Shown here: one piece after another, positions 35,201 to 50,500 of the stretch | How the letters are laid out: each line of letters starts with the position of its first letter | Numbering within the stretch: the stretch's first letter is position 1 | From: Protula sp. h YS-2021 | Taxonomy: Eukaryota; Annelida; Polychaeta; Sabellida; Serpulidae | Length of the DNA: 64,000 nucleotides | Assembly: GCA_949752745.1 (NCBI GenBank) | Contig: OX457034.1 | Coordinates: 30,237,544-30,301,543, forward strand | Direction of reading: 5' to 3' | Program-made: the position numbers and the translations under genes | Notes under the pieces: generated by a model | Seen by the model: the letters and a program-made list of their open reading frames with translations, nothing else | Database searches by the model: none | Told to the model about the DNA's origin: nothing

Positions 35201-38200
35201 CCTTTAAATTGCACTTTTACAAAGGCAAAGTTTTCTACAGGCGAGTGTTAAATGAATGGTTTTAAGAACAGCGAGATAGTTTTTTTATAAATAGATTTGT
35301 CTATTTCTTAGTGATTGGATGAATGATCAGATCAGTCCTGGAAAAAACTTCACAATAACTATGTAACTGTTTGATATATTTTTTTAAAGTAAACCTTTGT
35401 AACCATATACATCCTTCATGTTACCAGTTACCAATACAAATATATGTAATGTAAGAAGCTACTAAATTTCAACTTACAATTTAGATGTTTTCAGCATTTT
35501 ATTTACAGTAGACTTTGTAAACCTAAATAATTAAAATGTACTTCTATTTCCAGCCGAGTGTGAGATGTGAGAAATAATTCTGGGGTTACGGTATATACCG
35601 CCAACAACTGGAAAAATAAAAATAAATCAAGGGGTAATGTCATTGAATGTGTGATTTGTTTTAAGAACTACAAAAAGATGTATGTATTCCATAGGTAAAA
35701 ATTGTAATTTATTTCTGCATACAAACAATATGTATTTGCACCAATTATCAACTCTAAAGAAATCAGGTATTACACATATACCACCGACAAAAATGAAAAT
35801 CCTGTGACTTTCTCAGTGAATTTGTGATATGGTTCAAGAGCTAGAAAGGAATGTATGTATACCTTTAGTAAAATTTGAACTTTATTTCTGGATACAAGCA
35901 ATCGGTAGCTGCAACAAGTATCAACAGAAACAAATCACCAGAAAACATTGATGTAAAAATTCAAAGGTCCAGTACATAATACGGCATATCCTCGTCTCGG
36001 ACATTTGTCGTTGTCATGTATCTGCGCCGTATGTCGAATTATGCTGACACAGTTGACGCCCCACTCTATCGCTATTACTCTTATATTTATGACTTCCTTA
36101 AAATCTAAGCGGTTATTGTTGCAAGATCAAAGATTTCAATTTAGTTCGTTCGTTGCATAGACTGCACATCCTATCTTTTATTTTAGTGTTAATGCATGTT
36201 TAACTGGCCAGTCGTTAACTGGTCAACCGTCAATGATGGATAATGGATTTACAGACATGTCTTGTTATATTTTCCATGTTGATCAAACCAACACAGGTTA
36301 AACAAGACCCAAACAGTCTGAGAAATCTGATAGATTCACAGCAGGTTATATACAAATAGTGAAAATGGTTAATTTGGTGGATAGGTTAAATTTTGAAAGT
36401 GGAATATCTTTAAAAGTATTGGTGATAGAGAGACGGGGATTTGACGAGGTGATATGGCGAATATGAATTATGTATGATCCAGTAGTGTTTTTAGGCCATT
36501 CTGAGCCCTTTAAATTGCACTTTTACAAAGGCAAAGTTTTCTACAGGCGAGTGTTAAATGAATGGTTTTAAGAACAGCGAGATAGTTTTTTTATAAATAG
36601 ATTTGTCTATTTCTTAGTGATTGGATGAATGATCAGATCAGTCCTGGAAAAAACTTCACAATAACTATGTAACTGTTTGATATATTTTTTTAAAGTAAAC
36701 CTTTGTAACCATATACATCCTTCATGTTACCAGTTACCAATACAAATATATGTAATGTAAGAAGCTACTAAATTTCAACTTACAATTTAGATGTTTTCAG
36801 CATTTTATTTACAGTAGACTTTGTAAACCTAAATAATTAAAATGTACTTCTATTTCCAGCCGAGTGTGAGATGTGAGAAATAATTCTGGGGTTACGGTAT
36901 ATACCGCCAACAACTGGAAAAATAAAAATAAATCAAGGGGTAATGTCATTGAATGTGTGATTTGTTTTAAGAACTACAAAAAGATGTATGTATTCCATAG
37001 GTAAAAATTGTAATTTATTTCTGCATACAAACAATATGTATTTGCACCAATTATCAACTCTAAAGAAATCAGGTATTACACATATACCACCGACAAAAAT
37101 GAAAATCCTGTGACTTTCTCAGTGAATTTGTGATATGGTTCAAGAGCTAGAAAGGAATGTATGTATACCTTTAGTAAAATTTGAACTTTATTTCTGGATA
37201 CAAGCAATCGGTAGCTGCAACAAGTATCAACAGAAACAAATCACCAGAAAACATTGATGTAAAAATTCAAAGGTCCAGTACATAATACGGCATATCCTCG
37301 TCTCGGACATTTGTCGTTGTCATGTATCTGCGCCGTATGTCGAATTATGCTGACACAGTTGACGCCCCACTCTAGCGCTATTACTCTTATATTTATGACT
37401 TCCTTAAAATCTAAGCGGTTATTGTTGCAAGATCAAAGATTTCAATTTAGTTCGTTCGTTGCATAGACTGCACATCCTAGCTTTTATTTTAGTGTTAATG
37501 CATGTTTAACTGGCCAGTCGTTAACTGGTCAACCGTCAATGATGGATAATGGATTTACAGACATGTCTTGTTATATTTTCCATGTTGATCAAACCAACAC
37601 AGGTTAAACAAGACCCAAACAGTCTGAGAAATCTGATAGATTCACAGCAGGTTATATACAAATAGTGAAAATGGTTAATTTGGTGGATACGTTAAATTTT
37701 GAAAGTGGAATATCTTTAAAAGTATTGGTGATAGAGAGACGGGGATTTGACGAGGTGATATGGCGAATATGAATTATGTATGATCCAGTAGTGTTTTTAG
37801 GCCATTCTGAGCCCTTTAAATTGCACTTTTACAAAGGCAAAATTTTCTACAGGCGAGTGTTAAATGAATGGTTTTAAGAACAGCGAGATAGTTTTTTTAT
37901 AAATAGATTTGTCTATTTCTTAGTGATTGGATGAATGATCAGATCAGTCCTGGAAAAAACTTCACAATAACTATGTAACTGTTTGATATATTTTTTTAAA
38001 GTAAACCTTTGTAACCATATACATCCTTCATGTTACCAGTTACCAATACAAATATATGTAATGTAAGAAGCTACTAAATTTCAACTTACAATTTAGATGT
38101 TTTCAGCATTTTATTTACAGTAGACTTTGTAAACCTAAATAATTAAAATGTACTTCTATTTCCAGCCGAGTGTGAGATGTGAGAAATAATTCTGGGGTTA

Positions 38201-41200
38201 CGGTATATACCGCCAACAACTGGAAAAATAAAAATAAATCAAGGGGTAATGTCATTGAATGTGTGATTTGTTTTAAGAACTACAAAAAGATGTATGTATT
38301 CCATAGGTAAAAATTGTAATTTATTTCTGCATACAAACAATATGTATTTGCACCAATTATCAACTCTAAAGAAATCAGGTATTACACATATACCACCGAC
38401 AAAAATGAAAATCCTGTGACTTTCTCAGTGAATTTGTGATATGGTTCAAGAGCTAGAAAGGAATGTATGTATACCTTTAGTAAAATTTGAACTTTATTTC
38501 TGGATACAAGCAATCGGTAGCTGCAACAAGTATCAACAGAAACAAATCACCAGAAAACATTGATGTAAAAATTCAAAGGTCCAGTACATAATACGGCATA
38601 TCCTCGTCTCGGACATTTGTCGTTGTCATGTATCTGCGCCGTATGTCGAATTATGCTGACACAGTTGACGCCCCACTCTAGCGCTATTACTCTTATATTT
38701 ATGACTTCCTTAAAATCTAAGCGGTTATTGTTGCAAGATCAAAGATTTCAATTTAGTTCGTTCGTTGCATAGACTGCACATCCTAGCTTTTATTTTAGTG
38801 TTAATGCATGTTTAACTGGCCAGTCGTTAACTGGTCAACCGTCAATGATGGATAATGGATTTACAGACATGTCTTGTTATATTTTCCATGTTGATCAAAC
38901 CAACACAGGTTAAACAAGACCCAAACAGTCTGAGAAATCTGATAGATTCACAGCAGGTTATATACAAATAGTGAAAATGGTTAATTTGGTGGATACGTTA
39001 AATTTTGAAAGTGGAATATCTTTAAAAGTATTGGTGATAGAGAGACGGGGATTTGACGAGGTGATATGGCGAATATGAATTATGTATGATCCAGTAGTGT
39101 TTTTAGGCCATTCTGAGCCCTTTAAATTGCACTTTTACAAAGGCAAAGTTTTCTACAGGCGAGTGTTAAATGAATGGTTTTAAGAACAGCGAGATAGTTT
39201 TTTTATAAATAGATTTGTCTATTTCTTAGTGATTGGATGAATGATCAGATCAGTCCTGGAAAAAACTTCACAATAACTATGTAACTGTTTGATATATTTT
39301 TTTAAAGTAAACCTTTGTAACCATATACATCCTTCATGTTACCAGTTACCAATACAAATATATGTAATGTAAGAAGCTACTAAATTTCAACTTACAATTT
39401 AGATGTTTTCAGCATTTTATTTACAGTAGACTTTGTAAACCTAAATAATTAAAATGTACTTCTATTTCCAGCCGAGTGTGAGATGTGAGAAATAATTCTG
39501 GGGTTACGGTATATACCGCCAACAACTGGAAAAATAAAAATAAATCAAGGGGTAATGTCATTGAATGTGTGATTTGTTTTAAGAACTACAAAAAGATGTA
39601 TGTATTCCATAGGTAAAAATTGTAATTTATTTCTGCATACAAACAATATGTATTTGCACCAATTATCAACTCTAAAGAAATCAGGTATTACACATATACC
39701 ACCGACAAAAATGAAAATCCTGTGACTTTCTCAGTGAATTTGTGATATGGTTCAAGAGTTAGAAAGGAATGTATGTATACCTTTAGTAAAATTTGAACTT
39801 TATTTCTGGATACAAGCAATCGGTAGCTGCAACAAGTATCAACAGAAACAAATCACCAGAAAACATTGATGTAAAAATTCAAAGGTCCAGTACATAATAC
39901 GGCATATCCTCGTCTCGGACATTTGTCGTTGTCATGTATCTGCGCCGTATGTCGAATTATGCTGACACAGTTGACGCCCCACTCTAGCGCTATTACTCTT
40001 ATATTTATGACTTCCTTAAAATCTAAGCGGTTATTGTTGCAAGATCAAAGATTTCAATTTAGTTCGTTCGTTGCATAGACTGCACATCCTAGCTTTTATT
40101 TTAGTGTTAATGCATGTTTAACTGGCCAGTCGTTAACTGGTCAACCGTCAATGATGGATAATGGATTTACAGACATGTCTTGTTATATTTTCCATGTTGA
40201 TCAAACCAACACAGGTTAAACAAGACCCAAACAGTCTGAGAAATCTGATAGATTCACAGCAGGTTATATACAAATAGTGAAAATGGTTAATTTGGTGGAT
40301 ACGTTAAATTTTGAAAGTGGAATATCTTTAAAAGTATTGGTGATAGAGAGACGGGGATTTGACGAGGTGATATGGCGAATATGAATTATGTATGATCCAG
40401 TAGTGTTTTTAGGCCATTCTGAGCCCTTTAAATTGCACTTTTACAAAGGCAAAGTGTTCTACAGGCGAGTGTTAAATGAATGGTTTTAAGAACAGCGAGA
40501 TAGTTTTTTTATAAATAGATTTGTCTATTTCTTAGTGATTGGATGAATGATCAGATCAGTCCTGGAAAAAACTTCACAATAACTATGTAACTGTTTGATA
40601 TATTTTTTTAAAGTAAACCTTTGTAACCATATACATCCTTCATGTTACCAGTTACCAATACAAATATATGTAATGTAAGAAGCTACTAAATTTCAACTTA
40701 CAATTTAGATGTTTTCAGCATTTTATTTACAGTAGACTTTGTAAACCTAAATAATTAAAATGTACTTCTATTTCCAGCCGAGTGTGAGATGTGAGAAATA
40801 ATTCTGGGGTTACGGTATATACCGCCAACAACTGGAAAAATAAAAATAAATCAAGGGGTAATGTCATTGAATGTGTGATTTGTTTTAAGAACTACAAAAA
40901 GATGTATGTATTCCATAGGTAAAAATTGTAATTTATTTCTGCATACAAACAATATGTATTTGCACCAATTATCAACTCTAAAGAAATCAGGTATTACACA
41001 TATACCACCGACAAAAATGAAAATCCTGTGACTTTCTCAGTGAATTTGTGATATGGTTCAAGAGCTAGAAAGGAATGTATGTATACCTTTAGTAAAATTT
41101 GAACTTTATTTCTGGATACAAGCAATCGGTAGCTGCAACAAGTATCAACAGAAACAAATCACCAGAAAACATTGATGTAAAAATTCAAAGGTCCAGTACA

Positions 41201-44200
41201 TAATACGGCATATCCTCGTCTCGGACATTTGTCGTTGTCATGTATCTGCGCCGTATGTCGAATTATGCTGACACAGTTGACGCCCCACTCTAGCGCTATT
41301 ACTCTTATATTTATGACTTCCTTAAAATCTAAGCGGTTATTGTTGCAAGATCAAAGATTTCAATTTAGTTCGTTCGTTGCATAGACTGCACATCCTAGCT
41401 TTTATTTTAGTGTTAATGCATGTTTAACTGGCCAGTCGTTAACTGGTCAACCGTCAATGATGGATAATGGATTTACAGACATGTCTTGTTATATTTTCCA
41501 TGTTGATCAAACCAACACAGGTTAAACAAGACCCAAACAGTCTGAGAAATCTGATAGATTCACAGCAGGTTATATACAAATAGTGAAAATGGTTAATTTG
41601 GTGGATACGTTAAATTTTGAAAGTGGAATATCTTTAAAAGTATTGGTGATAGAGAGACGGGGATTTGACGAGGTGATATGGCGAATATGAATTATGTATG
41701 ATCCAGTAGTGTTTTTAGGCCATTCTGAGCCCTTTAAATTGCACTTTTACAAAGGCAAAGTTTTCTACAGGCGAGTGTTAAATGAATGGTTTTAAGAACA
41801 GCGAGATAGTTTTTTTATAAATAGATTTGTCTATTTCTTAGTGATTGGATGAATGATCAGATCAGTCCTGGAAAAAACTTCACAATAACTATGTAACTGT
41901 TTGATATATTTTTTTAAAGTAAACCTTTGTAACCATATACATCCTTCATGTTACCAGTTACCAATACAAATATATGTAATGTAAGAAGCTACTAAATTTC
42001 AACTTACAATTTAGATGTTTTCAGCATTTTATTTACAGTAGACTTTGTAAACCTAAATAATTAAAATGTACTTCTATTTCCAGCCGAGTGTGAGATGTGA
42101 GAAATAATTCTGGGGTTACGGTATATACCGCCAACAACTGGAAAAATAAAAATAAATCAAGGGGTAATGTCATTGAATGTGTGATTTGTTTTAAGAACTA
42201 CAAAAAGATGTATGTATTCCATAGGTAAAAATTGTAATTTATTTCTGCATACAAACAATATGTATTTGCACCAATTATCAACTCTAAAGAAATCAGGTAT
42301 TACACATATACCACCGACAAAAATGAAAATCCTGTGACTTTCTCAGTGAATTTGTGATATGGTTCAAGAGCTAGAAAGGAATGTATGTATACCTTTAGTA
42401 AAATTTGAACTTTATTTCTGGATACAAGCAATCGGTAGCTGCAACAAGTATCAACAGAAACAAATCACCAGAAAACATTGATGTAAAAATTCAAAGGTCC
42501 AGTACATAATACGGCATATCCTCGTCTCGGACATTTGTCGTTGTCATGTATCTGCGCCGTATGTCGAATTATGCTGACACAGTTGACGCCCCACTCTAGC
42601 GCTATTACTCTTATATTTATGACTTCCTTAAAATCTAAGCGGTTATTGTTGCAAGATCAAAGATTTCAATTTAGTTCGTTCGTTGCATAGACTGCACATC
42701 CTAGCTTTTATTTTAGTGTTAATGCATGTTTAACTGGCCAGTCGTTAACTGGTCAACCGTCAATGATGGATAATGGATTTACAGACATGTCTTGTTATAT
42801 TTTCCATGTTGATCAAACCAACACAGGTTAAACAAGACCCAAACAGTCTGAGAAATCTGATAGATTCACAGCAGGTTATATACAAATAGTGAAAATGGTT
42901 AATTTGGTGGATACGTTAAATTTTGAAAGTGGAATATCTTTAAAAGTATTGGTGATAGAGAGACGGGGATTTGACGAGGTGATATGGCGAATATGAATTA
43001 TGTATGATCCAGTAGTGTTTTTAGGCCATTCTGAGCCCTTTAAATTGCACTTTTACAAAGGCAAAGTTTTCTACAGGCGAGTGTTAAATGAATGGTTTTA
43101 AGAACAGCGAGATAGTTTTTTTATAAATAGATTTGTCTATTTCTTAGTGATTGGATGAATGATCAGATCAGTCCTGGAAAAAACTTCACAATAACTATGT
43201 AACTGTTTGATATATTTTTTTAAAGTAAACCTTTGTAACCATATACATCCTTCATGTTACAAGTTACCAATACAAATATATGTAATGTAAGAAGCTACTA
43301 AATTTCAACTTACAATTTAGATGTTTTCAGCATTTTATTTACAGTAGACTTTGTAAACCTAAATAATTAAAATGTACTTCTATTTCCAGCCGAGTGTGAG
43401 ATGTGAGAAATAATTCTGGGGTTACGGTATATACCGCCAACAACTGGAAAAATAAAAATAAATCAAGGGGTAATGTCATTGAATGTGTGATTTGTTTTAA
43501 GAACTACAAAAAGATGTATGTATTCCATAGGTAAAAATTGTAATTTATTTCTGCATACAAACAATATGTATTTGCACCAATTATCAACTCTAAAGAAATC
43601 AGGTATTACACATATACCACCGACAAAAATGAAAATCCTGTGACTTTCTCAGTGAATTTGTGATATGGTTCAAGAGCTAGAAAGGAATGTATGTATACCT
43701 TTAGTAAAATTTGAACTTTATTTCTGGATACAAGCAATCGGTAGCTGCAACAAGTATCAACAGAAACAAATCACCAGAAAACATTGATGTAAAAATTCAA
43801 AGGTCCAGTACATAATACGGCATATCCTCGTCTCGGACATTTGTCGTTGTCATGTATCTGCGCCGTATGTCGAATTATGCTGACACAGTTGACGCCCCAC
43901 TCTAGCGCTATTACTCTTATATTTATGACTTCCTTAAAATCTAAGCGGTTATTGTTGCAAGATCAAAGATTTCAATTTAGTTCGTTCGTTGCATAGACTG
44001 CACATCCTAGCTTTTATTTTAGTGTTAATGCATGTTTAACTGGCCAGTCGTTAACTGGTCAACCGTCAATGATGGATAATGGATTTACAGACATGTCTTG
44101 TTATATTTTCCATGTTGATCAAACCAACACAGGTTAAACAAGACCCAAACAGTCTGAGAAATCTGATAGATTCACAGCAGGTTATATACAAATAGTGAAA

Positions 44201-47200
44201 ATGGTTAATTTGGTGGATACGTTAAATTTTGAAAGTGGAATATCTTTAAAAGTATTGGTGATAGAGAGACGGGGATTTGACGAGGTGATATGGCGAATAT
44301 GAATTATGTATGATCCAGTAGTGTTTTTAGGCCATTCTGAGCCCTTTAAATTGCACTTTTACAAAGGCAAAGTTTTCTACAGGCGAGTGTTAAATGAATG
44401 GTTTTAAGAACAGCGAGATAGTTTTTTTATAAATAGATTTGTCTATTTCTTAGTGATTGGATGAATGATCAGATCAGTCCTGGAAAAAACTTCACAATAA
44501 CTATGTAACTGTTTGATATATTTTTTTAAAGTAAACCTTTGTAACCATATACATCCTTCATGTTACCAGTTACCAATACAAATATATGTAATGTAAGAAG
44601 CTACTAAATTTCAACTTACAATTTAGATGTTTTCAGCATTTTATTTACAGTAGACTTTGTAAACCTAAATAATTAAAATGTACTTCTATTTCCAGCCGAG
44701 TGTGAGATGTGAGAAATAATTCTGGGGTTACGGTATATACCGCCAACAACTGGAAAAATAAAAATAAATCAAGGGGTAATGTCATTGAATGTGTGATTTG
44801 TTTTAAGAACTACAAAAAGATGTATGTATTCCATAGGTAAAAATTGTAATTTATTTCTGCATACAAACAATATGTATTTGCACCAATTATCAACTCTAAA
44901 GAAATCAGGTATTACACATATACCACCGACAAAAATGAAAATCCTGTGACTTTCTCAGTGAATTTGTGATATGGTTCAAGAGCTAGAAAGGAATGTATGT
45001 ATACCTTTAGTAAAATTTGAACTTTATTTCTGGATACAAGCAATCGGTAGCTGCAACAAGTATCAACAGAAACAAATCACCAGAAAACATTGATGTAAAA
45101 ATTCAAAGGTCCAGTACATAATACGGCATATCCTCGTCTCGGACATTTGTCGTTGTCATGTATCTGCGCCGTATGTCGAATTATGCTGACACAGTTGACG
45201 CCCCACTCTAGCGCTATTACTCTTATATTTATGACTTCCTTAAAATCTAAGCGGTTATTGTTGCAAGATCAAAGATTTCAATTTAGTTCGTTCGTTGCAT
45301 AGACTGCACATCCTAGCTTTTATTTTAGTGTTAATGCATGTTTAACTGGCCAGTCGTTAACTGATCAACCGTCAATGATGGATAATGGATTTACAGACAT
45401 GTCTTGTTATATTTTCCATGTTGATCAAACCAACACAGGTTAAACAAGACCCAAACAGTCTGAGAAATCTGATAGATTCACAGCAGGTTATATACAAATA
45501 GTGAAAATGGTTAATTTGGTGGATACGTTAAATTTTGAAAGTGGAATATCTTTAAAAGTATTGGTGATAGAGAGACGGGGATTTGACGAGGTGATATGGC
45601 GAATATGAATTATGTATGATCCAGTAGTGTTTTTAGGCCATTCTGAGCCCTTTAAATTGCACTTTTACAAAGGCAAAGTTTTCTACAGGCGAGTGTTAAA
45701 TGAATGGTTTTAAGAACAGCGAGATAGTTTTTTTATAAATAGATTTGTCTATTTCTTAGTGATTGGATGAATGATCAGATCAGTCCTGGAAAAAACTTCA
45801 CAATAACTATGTAACTGTTTGATATATTTTTTTAAAGTAAACCTTTGTAACCATATACATCCTTCATGTTACCAGTTACCAATACAAATATATGTAATGT
45901 AAGAAGCTACTAAATTTCAACTTACAATTTAGATGTTTTCAGCATTTTATTTACAGTAGACTTTGTAAACCTAAATAATTAAAATGTACTTCTATTTCCA
46001 GCCGAGTGTGAGATGTGAGAAATAATTCTGGGGTTACGGTATATACCGCCAACAACTGGAAAAATAAAAATAAATCAAGGGGTAATGTCATTGAATGTGT
46101 GATTTGTTTTAAGAACTACAAAAAGATGTATGTATTCCATAGGTAAAAATTGTAATTTATTTCTGCATACAAACAATATGTATTTGCACCAATTATCAAC
46201 TCTAAAGAAATCAGGTATTACACATATACCACCGACAAAAATGAAAATCCTGTGACTTTCTCAGTGAATTTGTGATATGGTTCAAGAGCTAGAAAGGAAT
46301 GTATGTATACCTTTAGTAAAATTTGAACTTTATTTCTGGATACAAGCAATCGGTAGCTGCAACAAGTATCAACAGAAACAAATCACCAGAAAACATTGAT
46401 GTAAAAATTCAAAGGTCCAGTACATAATACGGCATATCCTCGTCTCGGACATTTGTCGTTGTCATGTATCTGCGCCGTATGTCGAATTATGCTGACACAG
46501 TTGACGCCCCACTCTAGCGCTATTACTCTTATATTTATGACTTCCTTAAAATCTAAGCGGTTATTGTTGCAAGATCAAAGATTTCAATTTAGTTCGTTCG
46601 TTGCATAGACTGCACATCCTAGCTTTTATTTTAGTGTTAATGCATGTTTAACTGGCCAGTCGTTAACTGGTCAACCGTCAATGATGGATAATGGATTTAC
46701 AGACATGTCTTGTTATATTTTCCATGTTGATCAAACCAACACAGGTTAAACAAGACCCAAACAGTCTGAGAAATCTGATAGATTCACAGCAGGTTATATA
46801 CAAATAGTGAAAATGGTTAATTTGGTGGATAGGTTAAATTTTGAAAGTGGAATATCTTTAAAAGTATTGGTGATAGAGAGACGGGGATTTGACGAGGTGA
46901 TATGGCGAATATGAATTATGTATGATCCAGTAGTGTTTTTAGGCCATTCTGAGCCCTTTAAATTGCACTTTTACAAAGGCAAATTTTTCTACAGGCGAGT
47001 GTTAAATGAATGGTTTTAAGAACAGCGAGATAGTTTTTTTATAAATAGATTTGTCTATTTCTTAGTGATTGGATGAATGATCAGATCAGTCCTGGAAAAA
47101 ACTTCACAATAACTATGTAACTGTTTGATATATTTTTTTAAAGTAAACCTTTGTAACCATATACATCCTTCATGTTACCAGTTACCAATACAAATATATG

Positions 47201-47506
47201 TAATGTAAGAAGCTACTAAATTTCAACTTACAATTTAGATGTTTTCAGCATTTTATTTACAGTAGACTTTGTAAACCTAAATAATTAAAATGTACTTCTA
47301 TTTCCAGCCGAGTGTGAGATGTGAGAAATAATTCTGGGGTTACGGTATATACCGCCAACAACTGGAAAAATAAAAATAAATCAAGGGGTAATGTCATTGA
47401 ATGTGTGATTTGTTTTAAGAACTACAAAAAGATGTATGTATTCCATAGGTAAAAATTGTAATTTATTTCTGCATACAAACAATATGTATTTGCACCAATT
47501 ATCAAC

Positions 47507-50500
47507 TCTAAAGAAATCAGGTATTACACATATACCACCGACAAAAATGAAAATCCTGTGACTTTCTCAGTGAATTTGTGATATGGTTCAAGAGCTAGAA
47601 AGGAATGTATGTATACCTTTAGTAAAATTTGAACTTTATTTCTGGATACAAGCAATCGGTAGCTGCAACAAGTATCAACAGAAACAAATCACCAGAAAAC
47701 ATTGATGTAAAAATTCAAAGGTCCAGTACATAATACGGCATATCCTCGTCTCGGACATTTGTCGTTGTCATGTATCTGCGCCGTATGTCGAATTATGCTG
47801 ACACAGTTGACGCCCCACTCTAGCGCTATTACTCTTATATTTATGACTTCCTTAAAATCTAAGCGGTTATTGTTGCAAGATCAAAGATTTCAATTTAGTT
47901 CGTTCGTTGCATAGACTGCACATCCTAGCTTTTATTTTAGTGTTAATGCATGTTTAACTGGCCAGTCGTTAACTGGTCAACCGTCAATGATGGATAATGG
48001 ATTTACAGACATGTCTTGTTATATTTTCCATGTTGATCAAACCAACACAGGTTAAACAAGACCCAAACAGTCTGAGAAATCTGATAGATTCACAGCAGGT
48101 TATATACAAATAGTGAAAATGGTTAATTTGGTGGATACGTTAAATTTTGAAAGTGGAATATCTTTAAAAGTATTGGTGATAGAGAGACGGGGATTTGACG
48201 AGGTGATATGGCGAATATGAATTATGTATGATCCAGTAGTGTTTTTAGGCCATTCTGAGCCCTTTAAATTGCACTTTTACAAAGGCAAAGTTTTCTACAG
48301 GCGAGTGTTAAATGAATGGTTTTAAGAACAGCGAGATAGTTTTTTTTATAAATAGATTTGTCTATTTCTTAGTGATTGGATGAATGATCAGATCAGTCCT
48401 GGAAAAAAATTCACAATAACTATGTAACTGTTTGATATATTTTTTTAAAGTAAACCTTTGTAACCATATACATCCTTCATGTTACCAGTTACCAATACAA
48501 ATATATGTAATGTAAGAAGCTACTAAATTTCAACTTACAATTTAGATGTTTTCAGCATTTTATTTACAGTAGACTTTGTAAACCTAAATAATTAAAATGT
48601 ACTTCTATTTCCAGCCGAGTGTGAGATGTGAGAAATAATTCTGGGGTTACGGTATATACCGCCAACAACTGGAAAAATAAAAATAAATCAAGGGGTAATG
48701 TCATTGAATGTGTGATTTGTTTTAAGAACTACAAAAAGATGTATGTATTCCATAGGTAAAAATTGTAATTTATTTCTGCATACAAACAATATGTATTTGC
48801 ACCAATTATCAACTCTAAAGAAATCAGGTATTACACATATACCACCGACAAAAATGAAAATCCTGTGACTTTCTCAGTGAATTTGTGATATGGTTCAAGA
48901 GTTAGAAAGGAATGTATGTATACCTTTAGTAAAATTTGAACTTTATTTCTGGATACAAGCAATCGGTAGCTGCAACAAGTATCAACAGAAACAAATCACC
49001 AGAAAACATTGATGTAAAAATTCAAAGGTCCAGTACATAATACGGCATATCCTCGTCTCGGACATTTGTCGTTGTCATGTATCTGCGCCGTATGTCGAAT
49101 TATGCTGACACAGTTGACGCCCCACTCTAGCGCTATTACTCTTATATTTATGACTTCCTTAAAATCTAAGCGGTTATTGTTGCAAGATCAAAGATTTCAA
49201 TTTAGTTCGTTCGTTGCATAGACTGCACATCCTAGCTTTTATTTTAGTGTTAATGCATGTTTAACTGGCCAGTCGTTAACTGGTCAACCGTCAATGATGG
49301 ATAATGGATTTACAGACATGTCTTGTTATATTTTCCATGTTGATCAAACCAACACAGGTTAAACAAGACCCAAACAGTCTGAGAAATCTGATAGATTCAC
49401 AGCAGGTTATATACAAATAGTGAAAATGGTTAATTTGGTGGATACGTTAAATTTTGAAAGTGGAATATCTTTAAAAGTATTGGTGATAGAGAGACGGGGA
49501 TTTGACGAGGTGATATGGCGAATATGAATTATGTATGATCCAGTAGTGTTTTTAGGCCATTCTGAGCCCTTTAAATTGCACTTTTACAAAGGCAAAGTTT
49601 TCTACAGGCGAGTGTTAAATGAATGGTTTTAAGAACAGCGAGATAGTTTTTTTTATAAATAGATTTGTCTATTTCTTAGTGATTGGATGAATGATCAGAT
49701 CAGTCCTGGAAAAAAATTCACAATAACTATGTAACTGTTTGATATATTTTTTTAAAGTAAACCTTTGTAACCATATACATCCTTCATGTTACCAGTTACC
49801 AATACAAATATATGTAATGTAAGAAGCTACTAAATTTCAACTTACAATTTAGATGTTTTCAGCATTTTATTTACAGTAGACTTTGTAAACCTAAATAATT
49901 AAAATGTACTTCTATTTCCAGCCGAGTGTGAGATGTGAGAAATAATTCTGGGGTTACGGTATATACCGCCAACAACTGGAAAAATAAAAATAAATCAAGG
50001 GGTAATGTCATTGAATGTGTGATTTGTTTTAAGAACTACAAAAAGATGTATGTATTCCATAGGTAAAAATTGTAATTTATTTCTGCATACAAACAATATG
50101 TATTTGCACCAATTATCAACTCTAAAGAAATCAGGTATTACACATATACCACCGACAAAAATGAAAATCCTGTGACTTTCTCAGTGAATTTGTGATATGG
50201 TTCAAGAGTTAGAAAGGAATGTATGTATACCTTTAGTAAAATTTGAACTTTATTTCTGGATACAAGCAATCGGTAGCTGCAACAAGTATCAACAGAAACA
50301 AATCACCAGAAAACATTGATGTAAAAATTCAAAGGTCCAGTACATAATACGGCATATCCTCGTCTCGGACATTTGTCGTTGTCATGTATCTGCGCCGTAT
50401 GTCGAATTATGCTGACACAGTTGACGCCCCACTCTAGCGCTATTACTCTTATATTTATGACTTCCTTAAAATCTAAGCGGTTATTGTTGCAAGATCAAAG

